From the NCBI GenBank assembly GCA_964537055.1, contig CAZHYV010000003.1:62001-126000 (forward strand): 64,000 bases of DNA, read 5' to 3'. Position numbers and translations under genes: made by a program. This document shows positions 43,954 through 53,207 of this stretch, piece by piece. The DNA is from CAZHYV01 sp964537055. GTDB lineage: Bacteria > Myxococcota_A > Polyangia > Palsa-1104 > JAEUJZ01. The notes under the pieces are model-generated. The model saw nothing but the letters and a program-made list of their open reading frames with translations, was not told the DNA's origin and did no database searches. Positions within the stretch are counted from its first letter, which is position 1. The number at the start of each line of letters is the position of its first letter.

Positions 43954-45419
43954 AAGAGCGTTTATCTTCGATTAGCCACCTAGATCCAAAAGCACTAACT
44001 CCACGAGCCATTGTAGAGGAGCTCGATCGTTATATCGTAGGACAAAAGGCGGCCAAGCGTGCGGTGGCCATTGCATTACGAAACCGCTGGCGACGTCAGC
44101 AAGTCCCGGGAGCTTTACGAGACGAGATCACTCCTAAGAACATTATTATGATTGGGCCTACAGGGGTGGGTAAGACAGAAATAGCCAGGCGACTCGCCAA
44201 ATTGGTTCAGGCTCCCTTTATCAAGCTGGAAGCAAGTAAATTTACCGAGGTAGGGTATGTAGGGCGTGATGTCGATTCCATGATCCGTGATCTCATGGAG
44301 ATTAGCGTAAAGCTGGTGAAAGATGAAGAGCAGGCCAAGGTACGAAAAAGTGCGGAAGAAGCCGCAGAGGAGCGCCTGTTAGATATTTTGCTACCTCCCC
44401 CAATAAGAACAGCTGGCGGTACTAGTATTCGGTCGAACCCAACCATCGATATTCCTACGCTAGAAACGGCCAACGTAAATTCGTCTCCTGAGGTGATCGG
44501 GGTTGGGAGTTCCACGCAAGATAGTTACCAATCTACACGTGAGAAACTACGTGGACTCTTGCGCGCAGGAAAGCTTCAGGACCGCGAAGTAGAAATGGAA
44601 GTCTTGGATACACAAAACTCTATTGTTGAAGTGTTTAGCGGAACAGGGATGGACCAAATGGGTATTGACATGTCCCAGCTAAAAAATATGTTCGGAGGGA
44701 ATCAAAGGAAGAAGAAGAGGCGAGTCAAGGTAGCAGAAGGGTTAAAACTTCTGACCCAAGAGGAAGCTGATAAGCTGATTGATATGGACAAGGTACAAAG
44801 GGAAGCCATCCATCGAGCCGAGCAGTCGGGGATCGTCTTTTTGGATGAGATTGATAAAATCGCTGGGCGTGAGCATGCCCAAGGTCCGGATGTATCTCGT
44901 GAGGGAGTTCAGCGTGACCTACTCCCTATTATTGAGGGATCTACGGTAAATACAAAGTATGGGGTCGTAAAAACGGATCATATTTTGTTTATTGCTGCAG
45001 GGGCTTTTCATGTCAGCAAACCTTCTGATCTTATTCCAGAGCTCCAGGGCCGCTTTCCCATTCGAGTGGAGCTTGAGCCTTTATCGCAAGAAGATTTGGT
45101 TCGCATTTTGACTGAGCCAGAGAATTCTTTAACGAAACAATATCAAGCCTTGCTTGCCACGGAAAATATTAAGTTAACATGGCATCAAGGAGCGATTGTA
45201 GAGCTAGCGAAACTAGCAATGGAAGCAAACAGCCGTATGGAAAATATCGGCGCCCGACGTCTACAGACGATGTTGGAACGTGTACTGGATGAGCTTTCCT
45301 TTGAGGCCCCTGACTTGAATATAGGAGGAGAGCGGGAAATTGAGATTACCGCAGAGTATATTTCTAAGCGGCTTAGCGACGTCCTAAACGATCAAGATTT
45401 ATCCAAGTATATTCTCTAG
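43950..45419 (+). CDS. hslU: HslU ATPase subunit
   Basis: 489 residues; the AAA+ unfoldase that feeds HslV. It starts with the typical block LTPRAIVEELDRYIVGQ. Walker A is GPTGVGKTEI, the pore loop region is EVGYVGRDVDSM, Walker B is GIVFLDEIDKIA, and IEGSTVNTKYG and ENIGARRLQTMLE follow. The intermediate I-domain (about residues 110-245) is present, somewhat longer and Ser/Thr-rich. Translation is coupled to hslV by the ATGA overlap. Confidence 0.97.
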   Translation: MKERLSSISHLDPKALTPRAIVEELDRYIVGQKAAKRAVAIALRNRWRRQQVPGALRDEITPKNIIMIGPTGVGKTEIARRLAKLVQAPFIKLEASKFTEVGYVGRDVDSMIRDLMEISVKLVKDEEQAKVRKSAEEAAEERLLDILLPPPIRTAGGTSIRSNPTIDIPTLETANVNSSPEVIGVGSSTQDSYQSTREKLRGLLRAGKLQDREVEMEVLDTQNSIVEVFSGTGMDQMGIDMSQLKNMFGGNQRKKKRRVKVAEGLKLLTQEEADKLIDMDKVQREAIHRAEQSGIVFLDEIDKIAGREHAQGPDVSREGVQRDLLPIIEGSTVNTKYGVVKTDHILFIAAGAFHVSKPSDLIPELQGRFPIRVELEPLSQEDLVRILTEPENSLTKQYQALLATENIKLTWHQGAIVELAKLAMEANSRMENIGARRLQTMLERVLDELSFEAPDLNIGGEREIEITAEYISKRLSDVLNDQDLSKYIL

Positions 45420-45479
45420 AGTTTGTGTCTTGAATTTGGTATGGTTTTCTATGGTAGTTACAAAGAGAGGACGTAAGAA

Positions 45480-46910
45480 ATGGAAACGATGCAAGTAGAC
45501 GTTGCGGTCGTCGGATCGGGGCCTGGGGGGTATGTCGCTGCGATTCGGGCAGCCCAGGTAGGGAAAAAAGTAGTTTGTATCGAAAAAGGGGACATCGGAG
45601 GGGTCTGTCTGAACATAGGATGCATTCCTTCAAAAGCTCTCATCCATGCAGCAAAGTCTTATGAAAAATTAAGCCATCTTGCAGAGATAGGAATCTCGAT
45701 TGATAGAAAAAGTACTAAAATCGATCTAGAGAAGTTACAAACCTGGAAGGGTAGTGTTGTAAAGAAGCTTACAGGCGGCATTAAAACGCTTATCCAAGGA
45801 GCCGGAGGACAGATTCTCCAAGGAACGGCTCGATTAAAAGGTACGAATCTCATCGAAGTGCAAACAAAAACGGGTGTTGTGGAGGTACAGGCAAGCTCAA
45901 TCATTCTTGCGACGGGCTCTAGACCGATAGAGGTTCCTGGGTTTCCTATTGATCAAAAGAGGATTCATGACTCAACGGGAGGGCTTTCTTTTACCGAAGT
46001 TCCTCCACGCCTTGTCGTGATAGGGGGAGGCTACATCGGTTTAGAGCTTGGCATGATGTGGTCGAAACTGGGCAGTCAGGTGAGCGTCGTTGAGTTTACA
46101 AATCAGCTGCTACCTGGAAACGATCCAGAGCTGGTTTCAGTGGTAGCCAAGAAGGCACAAGCTTTGGGAATCAAAGTATATCTAGAACACAAAGCAGTTC
46201 GTTATGAAGAAACGAAGAATGGTCTTAAAGTATGGATTGCTCCTCGTAAAGAGGGAAAGCAGGAAATCTCTTTAGAGTGTGATCATGTCCTATGCGCAGT
46301 TGGACGTAAGCCAAATTCAGAAGAACTTGGTCTTTCTGCAGTCGGAGTGAACACGGATGCAAAAGGGTTTATTACAGTGAATCGCAAACAGCAGACTAGT
46401 GTCCCTACGATTTATGCAATTGGAGACCTCTGCGGGCAACCGATGCTTGCTCACAAAGCGTCCAAAGAAGCTGAAGTTGCGGTTGAAGTAATTGCTGGAC
46501 ATCCCGCCGAAATGGACGCGGTCGCGATTCCTGCGGTGATTTTTACCGATCCGGAAGTAGGCAGTGCCGGCCTTACAGAAGCTCAGGCATCTGAACAGGG
46601 ATACCAGCCGATCACGGGAAAATATCCATTCTCCGTATTAGGCCGATCCATGGCTTCGCTAGAGACCGAAGGTTTTGTAAAGGTGGTGGGTGACAAAATC
46701 ACCAAGCAGCTCCTTGGTGTCCATATTGTTGGTCCTTCTGCGACCGATTTGATTAGCGAAGGGACGCTCGCTCTAGAAATGGGTGCTCTTCTACCGGATC
46801 TAGCAATGACCGTTCATCCTCATCCCACCTTGGGAGAGGCACTTATGGAGGCGGCTAAGGTTGCCTTAGGGGAATCTCCCCATATTCTCTCCAAGCAGGC
46901 CCGAAGATAA
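45480..46910 (+). CDS. lpd: Dihydrolipoamide dehydrogenase
   Basis: A 476-residue FAD disulfide oxidoreductase (E3) that reoxidises dihydrolipoamide in 2-oxoacid dehydrogenases or the glycine cleavage system. FAD motif VAVVGSGPGGYVAAIRAAQ, redox-active Cys43 and Cys48 (CLNIGC), NAD motif VVIGGGYIGLELG, and the C-terminal active-site His-Glu in HPHPTLGE are all present. GAGAGGA precedes the ATG. No E1 or E2 gene is next to it, so it may serve several complexes. glpD follows after 59 bases. Confidence 0.96.
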   Translation: METMQVDVAVVGSGPGGYVAAIRAAQVGKKVVCIEKGDIGGVCLNIGCIPSKALIHAAKSYEKLSHLAEIGISIDRKSTKIDLEKLQTWKGSVVKKLTGGIKTLIQGAGGQILQGTARLKGTNLIEVQTKTGVVEVQASSIILATGSRPIEVPGFPIDQKRIHDSTGGLSFTEVPPRLVVIGGGYIGLELGMMWSKLGSQVSVVEFTNQLLPGNDPELVSVVAKKAQALGIKVYLEHKAVRYEETKNGLKVWIAPRKEGKQEISLECDHVLCAVGRKPNSEELGLSAVGVNTDAKGFITVNRKQQTSVPTIYAIGDLCGQPMLAHKASKEAEVAVEVIAGHPAEMDAVAIPAVIFTDPEVGSAGLTEAQASEQGYQPITGKYPFSVLGRSMASLETEGFVKVVGDKITKQLLGVHIVGPSATDLISEGTLALEMGALLPDLAMTVHPHPTLGEALMEAAKVALGESPHILSKQARR

Positions 46911-46969
46911 AACTTTACTCCAGCTTCATCTCGCCTTAACTATGGAATCTACCTTGACGCAGGAATCAT

Positions 46970-48640
46970 ATGGAACCGCAGAAAGCTCGTGAAGCAGCGT
47001 GGCAATCGTTAACCTCTACCGAATTTGACGTCTTGGTGATCGGTGGTGGGATCACAGGAGCTGGGATTGCAAGAGATGCTGCTCTTCGAGGGTTAAAGAC
47101 AGCCCTCATCGAGAAGAACGATTTTGGCTCGGGTACTAGCTCAAAATCGTCCAAGCTAGTCCATGGAGGTTTGCGGTACTTACAGCACGCAGAGTTTCGG
47201 CTCGTTTTCGAAGCACTTCGAGAACGAACCCATCTGGTAACCATAGCTCCTCATTTGGTAAAGCCTCTTCCTTTTGTCTATCCTGTCTATGAAGGTCAGT
47301 CTCCAGGAACCTTTGCTTTAAATGCAGGCCTTTGGATTTATGATGCCTTTTCAGGATTTTCTGCGCCCAAGCGACATCAGATGAAAAGCGCAAAAGAGCT
47401 TCTTGGGATCGAGCCCGGGCTCCACGCAAGCGGTCTGAAAGGGGGGGCAATTTATTATGACCACCAAACAAACGATGCCCGGCTGACCCTTGAGAACATT
47501 CTCGATGCTTCTTTTTTAGGAGCTACGATTCTCTCATACGCGAAAGTGGAATCAGTCCATCTCCGCTCAAAAAGATTGGGGGCTCTTGTCCAGGTAATCG
47601 ATACTCTTCATGCAAACAGAAGCACAGAGGTGCGTGCCAAGGTAGTAATCAACGCGACAGGACCTTGGGCAGAACAAGCGTTTGCTTTGCAGGGCCGTAC
47701 CTCGATAGTGACCCCAAAACTACGTCCTACCAAAGGAGTCCATTTTGCTATCGACTTTGCCCGATTGCCGATCCAGCATGCCATCGTAATGAAGTCTCCA
47801 AAGGACGGCAGGGTCGTTTTTGCGCTTCCGTGGCGGGTTTCAGAGAATTCCTTAGGGAATCGAACTATCATGGGTACCACAGACACAGACTTCCAAGGAA
47901 ATTATGATGACGTGTATGCGACCGAGGAAGATGTTGAGTACCTCCTCAACTGTGCTCATCACTACTTTCCTAAGGCATCGCTACACAAAGGCGATATTCT
48001 TTCAACGTGGGCCGGCCTTAGACCCCTTTTAGCACCCAAGCAAGAAGGGGTGGCAGAATCTAGCACCTCGCGAGAGCACGAACTATTGAAACAGCCTGGG
48101 TATCTCGCGATTGTAGGAGGAAAATTAACCACTTACCGTAGTATGGCGGAAGAGGTTGTTAATGAGGTTATGGTCCAGCTAAAGATGCCGCAAACGCTTT
48201 ATCCTTGTGTAACGCACCGACGTCCTCTTCCAGGGGGGACCAGAAATACGAGCATCCGTGCTTTAATCCCATCGAAAGATGATGTTCCAAACTGGCTTGA
48301 GCTTGTCAATCATTGGCACCTCCATTACGGATCTCGGGCCAAGGCCCTGCTTGCCCTCCTTTCTACCCTTCCTCAGGGATGGAAAGAACTTCTGGATCAA
48401 GAACTTCCTTATGTGATGGCAGAGGTGGATTTTTCTGTTCTGTGTGAGAAGGCATTCCAGCTAGAGGATGTGCTTCTTCGGCGCATGCCTCTTTTACTCC
48501 AATCAAAAACACAAGGACTCGCCTGTGCAAAAGCTGTGGCAGAGAGGATGGCCCAGCATCTTCGTTGGAACCAGAATGAAATTTCTATGCAAGTAGGTCG
48601 TTATGAAAAATTGGTAGAAACCAGTAGGAAGTTTCGATAA
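46970..48640 (+). CDS. glpD: Aerobic glycerol-3-phosphate dehydrogenase
   Basis: A 556-residue FAD-dependent membrane-associated enzyme that oxidises sn-glycerol 3-phosphate to dihydroxyacetone phosphate and passes electrons to quinone. FAD-binding motif DVLVIGGGITGAGIARDAA is near residue 20. The GlpA/GlpD block GTSSKSSKLVHGGLRYL, ATGPWAEQAF, TTDTDFQG and LATV-type GGKLTTYRSMAE follow. Together with GlpK (10994) it completes glycerol catabolism. It lies on the same strand as lpd but probably has its own promoter. A hairpin follows the stop. Confidence 0.95.
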   Translation: MEPQKAREAAWQSLTSTEFDVLVIGGGITGAGIARDAALRGLKTALIEKNDFGSGTSSKSSKLVHGGLRYLQHAEFRLVFEALRERTHLVTIAPHLVKPLPFVYPVYEGQSPGTFALNAGLWIYDAFSGFSAPKRHQMKSAKELLGIEPGLHASGLKGGAIYYDHQTNDARLTLENILDASFLGATILSYAKVESVHLRSKRLGALVQVIDTLHANRSTEVRAKVVINATGPWAEQAFALQGRTSIVTPKLRPTKGVHFAIDFARLPIQHAIVMKSPKDGRVVFALPWRVSENSLGNRTIMGTTDTDFQGNYDDVYATEEDVEYLLNCAHHYFPKASLHKGDILSTWAGLRPLLAPKQEGVAESSTSREHELLKQPGYLAIVGGKLTTYRSMAEEVVNEVMVQLKMPQTLYPCVTHRRPLPGGTRNTSIRALIPSKDDVPNWLELVNHWHLHYGSRAKALLALLSTLPQGWKELLDQELPYVMAEVDFSVLCEKAFQLEDVLLRRMPLLLQSKTQGLACAKAVAERMAQHLRWNQNEISMQVGRYEKLVETSRKFR

Positions 48641-48641
48641 A

Positions 48642-48670
48642 AGCACTTCTAAAGCAAGTAGAAAAGTGCT
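48642..48670 (+). terminator. Hairpin directly after glpD
   Basis: AGCACTTCT (48642-48650) pairs with AGAAAAGTGCT (48660-48670), with a small bulge and a nine-base loop, two bases after the glpD stop. No T tract follows on this strand (AACCTGG), so it is at best a weak terminator; it may protect the 3' end of the mRNA. Confidence 0.35.
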
Positions 48671-48797
48671 AACCTGGTTACGATAGTATTTTATAAGGTC
48701 CTTAGACAATGCAACGCACAGAGAAAATAAGAATGATGGAGAACTGTCGTATAAAAGCATTGCCGATTTTAAAATTTCGAAATAACTTAAAAACATT

Positions 48798-49277
48798 GTG
48801 GGAAAAAAAACAAAGGATAACGCCGCATTGGTTGCAGAATCACTTTCGAAACACACGGTACATTCCGCGGGAGGAAGACCAAGGTCGAATTTGGAAGCAA
48901 CTCGAATTAAGTACCATATCTATGCGCAGCTGATCGATAGTTTGTTTGGATGGTTACGAACAGCCGTCCGTGCAGGAGCCTGGTGCTTTGTGGCATATTC
49001 TTTTTACCAAGCGACCAAAGCGATAGCAGGACAAAACACAAACTTCCAGGCGGTGGTCAATTCAGTGATGACGGTAGGGGCGAACCAATGGGTTGCTTAT
49101 GCAGTTGCCGCAATGTGTGGAGTAGGGTATATTCATGAACGCCGGTTACGTTTGCAGGCAAATCGGGAGCAGGGGAATTATATTAGAATCTTGGAATCAA
49201 AAATAGACCCAAGGCGTACTTCCAGCCAACTGACGGATGCCGGAACTCCAACAAAGGAGGATAGTGATGCTATCTAA
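48798..49277 (+). CDS. Two-helix membrane protein of unknown function
   Basis: 159 residues from a GTG; an in-frame TAA five codons upstream bounds the start and no ATG fits. A basic N-terminus (GGRPRSNLEATRIKYHIYAQ) precedes two hydrophobic segments (about residues 57-75, AVRAGAWCFVAYSFYQAT, and 95-115, WVAYAVAAMCGVGYIHE). A charged C-terminal tail follows. No ribosome-binding site is obvious. No family recognised; the composition recalls small phage or plasmid membrane proteins. Its last codons overlap the next small ORF. Confidence 0.55.
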   Translation: MGKKTKDNAALVAESLSKHTVHSAGGRPRSNLEATRIKYHIYAQLIDSLFGWLRTAVRAGAWCFVAYSFYQATKAIAGQNTNFQAVVNSVMTVGANQWVAYAVAAMCGVGYIHERRLRLQANREQGNYIRILESKIDPRRTSSQLTDAGTPTKEDSDAI

Positions 49278-49467
49278 GTGGAAAGCTTCTCCGAATGATG
49301 CTTCTGTGCCAAAGCGAATATCTGTGCCAAAGCGAATAGCGGCATTCTTTTATTCCTCAGGGTTGCCTTTCTGTAGGGGTTTTGCTATGACACAAGGTAG
49401 GATATGTTTGTGGAGTAAGCGCTTTATCCACTTTTTTAGGAGGCAAGAATGCCATCAACCCCAATAA
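49267..49467 (+). CDS. Small basic ORF with internal repeat
   Basis: 66 residues starting MLSKWKASPNDASVPKRIS. A perfect AAAGGAGG lies upstream of the ATG, inside the end of the previous gene. The 18-base tandem repeat gives SVPKRI-SVPKRI. The rest is basic and aromatic (FYSSGLPFCRGFAM, WSKRFIHFFRR). Its end contains the ribosome-binding site and first codons of the following gene. It could be real or only a leader for that gene. Confidence 0.4.
   Translation: MLSKWKASPNDASVPKRISVPKRIAAFFYSSGLPFCRGFAMTQGRICLWSKRFIHFFRRQECHQPQ
49303..49338 (+). repeat. Perfect 18-base tandem duplication
   Basis: TCTGTGCCAAAGCGAATA occurs twice head to tail (49303-49320 and 49321-49338), in frame within the small ORF at 49267. 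Identical copies suggest a recent slippage event. Confidence 0.9.
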
Positions 49468-50039
49468 ACCTAAGCCATGCTTTTTTAGGCCTTTTTTCGT
49501 GGATGACATTCATCGCAGTGTTTCAGTTTGTTCTCCTCCCAACGTTAACCAATCGGTTTCGTCAACGTATCTTTTACCTCCGAAGAGAGATGTTCCTGTT
49601 GCTGCTGAAAACACCCATCGCGCCGCATGAGCCTGCCTATACGCATCTACGTTCTACCATGAACGGGGTTCTTCGATTCGCAGAAAGGATTACATTCACT
49701 CGTCTCTTAATCCATGGGATTGTCTTTCGAGAGCAGACCCAAGCCTATGCAAAAAAACTACAAGCCGATCTTGCGCGGATTCCAAACCCTGCCCTGAGGG
49801 AGCAGCTTATCATATTTCGATCTAAACTTGGACATGCCATTATCCGCCACGTTCTTACAATTTCTCCCATGGCCTGGATGCTTCTCCTGGTAGTAAGCCC
49901 CTTTCTCTTTGTATTGTTCTTATTCCGTGGATTTCAATCCCTCGCACAGCTCGGCCGACGTAGTATCATCCTATTAGCGGAACACCTCTCCGTCCAAGGC
50001 ATCGAAGCCCAGGCAGAGGCACTGGTTGTGAGAGAATAA
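49449..50039 (+). CDS. Membrane protein of unknown function
   Basis: 196 residues with AGGAGG at ideal distance before the ATG. A first hydrophobic segment lies at about residues 10-32 (AFLGLFSWMTFIAVFQFVLL) and a second near 140-162 (WMLLLVVSPFLFVLFLF). Between them is a basic helical region (TNRFRQRIFYLRREM). No motif recognised. The AI-2E-family permease gene starts 10 bases later on the same strand, so a shared operon is likely. Confidence 0.6.
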   Translation: MPSTPINLSHAFLGLFSWMTFIAVFQFVLLPTLTNRFRQRIFYLRREMFLLLLKTPIAPHEPAYTHLRSTMNGVLRFAERITFTRLLIHGIVFREQTQAYAKKLQADLARIPNPALREQLIIFRSKLGHAIIRHVLTISPMAWMLLLVVSPFLFVLFLFRGFQSLAQLGRRSIILLAEHLSVQGIEAQAEALVVRE

Positions 50040-50049
50040 ACCTTCAAAT

Positions 50050-51123
50050 ATGACTGATGTAGTAAACCGCGTAGGGTTACAATTGCAGAATCCTCAAATC
50101 TATCGTCGAATTGCGGCCTTAGGTGCAATGCTAGGGCTTCTTTGGGTTTTCCGAAAACTCGCCCTTCTGTTTGTTACGCTTTTTCTATGTGTTCATGCAT
50201 TTCACTGGATCACAAAAAAGCTGGTTCCTCTGTTCCGAGGGCATTACCGTCCAGCCCTTATCGCAGTGCTTCTCCTTATTTTTGGGGCCCTAGGGGGTGG
50301 GGTTTGGCTGTTTGTTCACTTTGGGCTCCATCGTATCTCTAAAGAGATCGTTCCTGCTCAGGGAATGCTCCAATATGTGAAAGAGATTCGAGCAGAATTG
50401 ATAGCTAAACTGCCCGCATGGATTCCGGTAAATTCTTTGTTAGAAAAAGCCCTAGAATCTGCGACGGATTTTGCCAAAAATCATGCAACGATCTATGCCC
50501 AAATCGTAGGCAAGGGGGTTATTTACATCATTGTTGGTTGTTTGGTCGCCATTGTGTACTTACTGGACCAAAAGAAGGTAGATGAATTGCTGGGGCGTCT
50601 TCATCCTAAAAAATTTTGGGGAATCCTACGAGAATACTTTAGTTATATAGGAGAAGCTCTTCTTATTACCGTCAAACTACAAGTCCTTGTCGCTTTGGTG
50701 AATACCATTCTTACCCTGCCGGTCCTGTTGCTATTGAGGCTTCCGCACCTCGGTCTTCTTAGCGGAATTATCTTTTTGAGTAGTATGATCCCTATCTTGG
50801 GCAATTTTATCTCAGGAGCAGTTCTTGTAACATACAGCTACATTCATAAAGGGATAGGAGGGGTTGCTATCTTTTTGGCCATCACAATGGTGCTTCACAA
50901 GGTAGAAGCTTATTACCTAAATCCGCGCCTCTCTTCAAAGCATGTACAGCTTCCTACAATCGCTTTGGTGATTTCTCTCATCCTGTTCGAATCTCTTTTT
51001 GGAATTGTTGGGATCTTTTTATCGTTTCCCTGCCTCTATGTAGGAATTAAAATTGCGCAGGGATTTAAGAAGGTGCAGACGGAAGCTACTATTGTAGAGA
51101 ACGTTCCTCCACAATCTTCCTAG
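50050..51123 (+). CDS. AI-2E family transporter (UPF0118 permease)
   Basis: A 357-residue polytopic membrane protein with about eight hydrophobic segments. The family layout is visible: an N-terminal helix pair, an amphipathic extracytoplasmic stretch (VKEIRAELIAKLPAWIPV), then VYLLDQKKVDELL and the conserved C-terminal block LPHLGLLSGIIFLSSMIPILG with YYLNPRLSSKHVQLPTIAL. Members export autoinducer-2 in some bacteria or act as Na+/H+ antiporters in others, so the substrate is unknown. It is downstream of the unknown membrane protein at 49449. Confidence 0.88.
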   Translation: MTDVVNRVGLQLQNPQIYRRIAALGAMLGLLWVFRKLALLFVTLFLCVHAFHWITKKLVPLFRGHYRPALIAVLLLIFGALGGGVWLFVHFGLHRISKEIVPAQGMLQYVKEIRAELIAKLPAWIPVNSLLEKALESATDFAKNHATIYAQIVGKGVIYIIVGCLVAIVYLLDQKKVDELLGRLHPKKFWGILREYFSYIGEALLITVKLQVLVALVNTILTLPVLLLLRLPHLGLLSGIIFLSSMIPILGNFISGAVLVTYSYIHKGIGGVAIFLAITMVLHKVEAYYLNPRLSSKHVQLPTIALVISLILFESLFGIVGIFLSFPCLYVGIKIAQGFKKVQTEATIVENVPPQSS

Positions 51124-51139
51124 GAAAAGAATAAGCGCG

Positions 51140-51559
51140 ATGCAGGATAACTATCTCTTCCAACAGATTCGCAACCGCAGCCGAAATCAAATTCTCTGGG
51201 TGGGGGCTCATCATACTCATATGGAAATGAAAGATGTTACAGAGGATGAACTGACGAGAGGAATCTTTCTGACGGCTTCTTTCATTGTTTGGCAATCTAG
51301 CTCTACGTTATTTGCTCGGGAGAGGAAAGAAGATGAATATGTTCTCACTCTTTATACTCGCGATGGGAAGAGATCGCAGGCTCAGTTGAAGGAAAAACAG
51401 GCTCGACTTTTAATGGAAACAATTCACCTACGATGCCCCTTTGCTTTTCAAAAAGGACCTTCCTACTGGCAGTGGATTGTCAAGAAACAACAGATGATTG
51501 ACGATGTTGACAAAAAGAGGATGATGCTTCCCAAGATTACCAAATTGCCCCCGCTGTAG
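51140..51559 (+). CDS. Unknown soluble protein
   Basis: 139 residues, without signal peptide or membrane segment. TAGGAAAAG lies before the ATG, and it starts 16 bases after the AI-2E permease, so probably the last gene of that operon. Features: ILWVGAHHTHMEM near residue 20, a basic middle (YTRDGKRSQAQLKEKQARLL) and a Lys-rich C-terminus. No family recognised. Confidence 0.6.
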   Translation: MQDNYLFQQIRNRSRNQILWVGAHHTHMEMKDVTEDELTRGIFLTASFIVWQSSSTLFARERKEDEYVLTLYTRDGKRSQAQLKEKQARLLMETIHLRCPFAFQKGPSYWQWIVKKQQMIDDVDKKRMMLPKITKLPPL

Positions 51560-51594
51560 ACGAGGGAAGAACAAAGTGCTAAAGGGTTCAAAAC

Positions 51595-53061
51595 CTACTC
51601 ATCCGTTGTTACGACAGCATGGTAATTTCTAAGAGAATGGTTGGGTACACCATTGGTAAGTTCACAGCGAGCCCTGTTCTTGGTAGTTCCCTCTGCAGTA
51701 ATTTTACAGACATAAGTAGGATAGCGGTTGTTGTTTGGGTATAAAGCGTAGACATCCCCGACTTGCACCGAAGCAGGAGGATTGGTGCCAATGTCAAGAA
51801 TGACAGAGGCTTTAGGGGGTGCGGATTTTTTAGTGATTTTTGAAGAGATGACACTCGCCACACACGGTCCCGAAAGGCTTCGTGGTTTTGCCAAAGACCA
51901 GGGCAGGACCACAGCATTTTCCCAAGAGGTTGGTTCTTCCTGGGAAACGCATGGCTTACTTACAGGAACCTCATCTGCGCCTTCTTGAGGATCTTCAAGA
52001 ATGACAGAGATGCCTGCAGGAGGGAAAGCGGTTTTCCCTTTCGCTGGGGTAGAGAGCGGAGCTGAAGAAGAAAGGGCAATCAACGCACCTTTGCGAATCC
52101 ATGAAGGTCTCTTTTCAGGGGGAATGCCTACCAAAAGCCAGCGTGATGCACCTGTTGAGACATGGGTCGTCTTTGCTAGATGCAAAAATTTGCGATCTAT
52201 TATAGATTTACTTTCCAGGGATGGTCCATCCTGGGGCTCGCTTTGCGTAGGGGATGTATTGTTAGGAAGAGGAAGCATTTCTGGTCGCAAAGCTCTTTTC
52301 TCTTGATCAGATCCAGTTCGTTCTTGTTGAGGTATATTTCGTCTTTCGATGAGGAGAGCTACTCGATGTATATAGCTTCCCCAGTTTTCTTCGTAATCAA
52401 TATGCTTTGTATCAAGTTTACACTGCATTTGTTCTGTCTTCACATCTTTTCCTGAAATGACACAAGGGATTGCATGTCTTTTCGTAAAAGGATTTGAGTC
52501 AGTATTTGATAAAAGAATCAGATAGGTGTCCCCCTGATGGCCTTGTTCCTCATCTAGGTTAAGCGTGAGAGAATCTTCATGGGCAGCAGTTACCTTAGTT
52601 ATGCAGGGAGACAAAGAGGCAGGAATGTCTCTGAAAGGCATTACACTCAAACCATTTTTTATCGTAGAATCAGGTGCCTGGCAGAGCAGTGTCACAGGGG
52701 CCGAGCTTTCATTGGGCCGAAGTTTCCCAGAAATGCCCACAAGCGCAATAGGTGCCTTCATCCCTTGTTGATTGTAATCATACACAACAAAGAGAGAACC
52801 TGGGTGAGTTGAAAGAGGATGATTCACATCTTCCGAGGGGATTCCTGCTAACATACCTGTTGTTTGCTTCCATGAGGCAATGGCCATAAGAGGAGGAGCT
52901 TGCGGGGGAACATCCACATAAACCTCGGAATGAGAACAAGAACTCATCAAAGCTGTCCCTAAGGAAGCAAGAACAAATCCAAAAAAAGCCAGCACGGAAA
53001 GGGAGGAAAGGAGGGAAGATGACTTCCTAAAAAGAGTCTTCATATATGCAATCGTTTTCAT
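51595..53061 (-). CDS. Large lipoprotein of unknown function
   Basis: 488 residues with a long lipoprotein signal: a hydrophobic stretch (SLSVLAFFGFVLASLGTALM) ends at the attachment Cys (LMSSCSH, about residue 42); a second ATG six codons in would give a more usual length. The mature protein seems to be built of repeated units, each with a short segment on values or transport and a Cys (VTLLCQAPD, HAIPCVISGKDVKTEQMQC, SKPCVSQEE, TYVCKITAEGTTKNRARC). It is rich in Ser and Pro. No family recognised. It is convergent with the 51140 gene. Confidence 0.65.
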   Translation of the reverse strand: MKTIAYMKTLFRKSSSLLSSLSVLAFFGFVLASLGTALMSSCSHSEVYVDVPPQAPPLMAIASWKQTTGMLAGIPSEDVNHPLSTHPGSLFVVYDYNQQGMKAPIALVGISGKLRPNESSAPVTLLCQAPDSTIKNGLSVMPFRDIPASLSPCITKVTAAHEDSLTLNLDEEQGHQGDTYLILLSNTDSNPFTKRHAIPCVISGKDVKTEQMQCKLDTKHIDYEENWGSYIHRVALLIERRNIPQQERTGSDQEKRALRPEMLPLPNNTSPTQSEPQDGPSLESKSIIDRKFLHLAKTTHVSTGASRWLLVGIPPEKRPSWIRKGALIALSSSAPLSTPAKGKTAFPPAGISVILEDPQEGADEVPVSKPCVSQEEPTSWENAVVLPWSLAKPRSLSGPCVASVISSKITKKSAPPKASVILDIGTNPPASVQVGDVYALYPNNNRYPTYVCKITAEGTTKNRARCELTNGVPNHSLRNYHAVVTTDE

Positions 53062-53207
53062 ACTCGTGTTTTAAAATATCATGGTTTTCAAGGCTTGGCT
53101 AGGTGCTTTCAAACGTAGAATCCAAGAGGAAAAGGAGAGGTCCGCTAGGAAGAAGTGAAGGTTATTGACCGTTGAAATGTACCCAAATGTATGCTAGATA
53201 TAATTTC

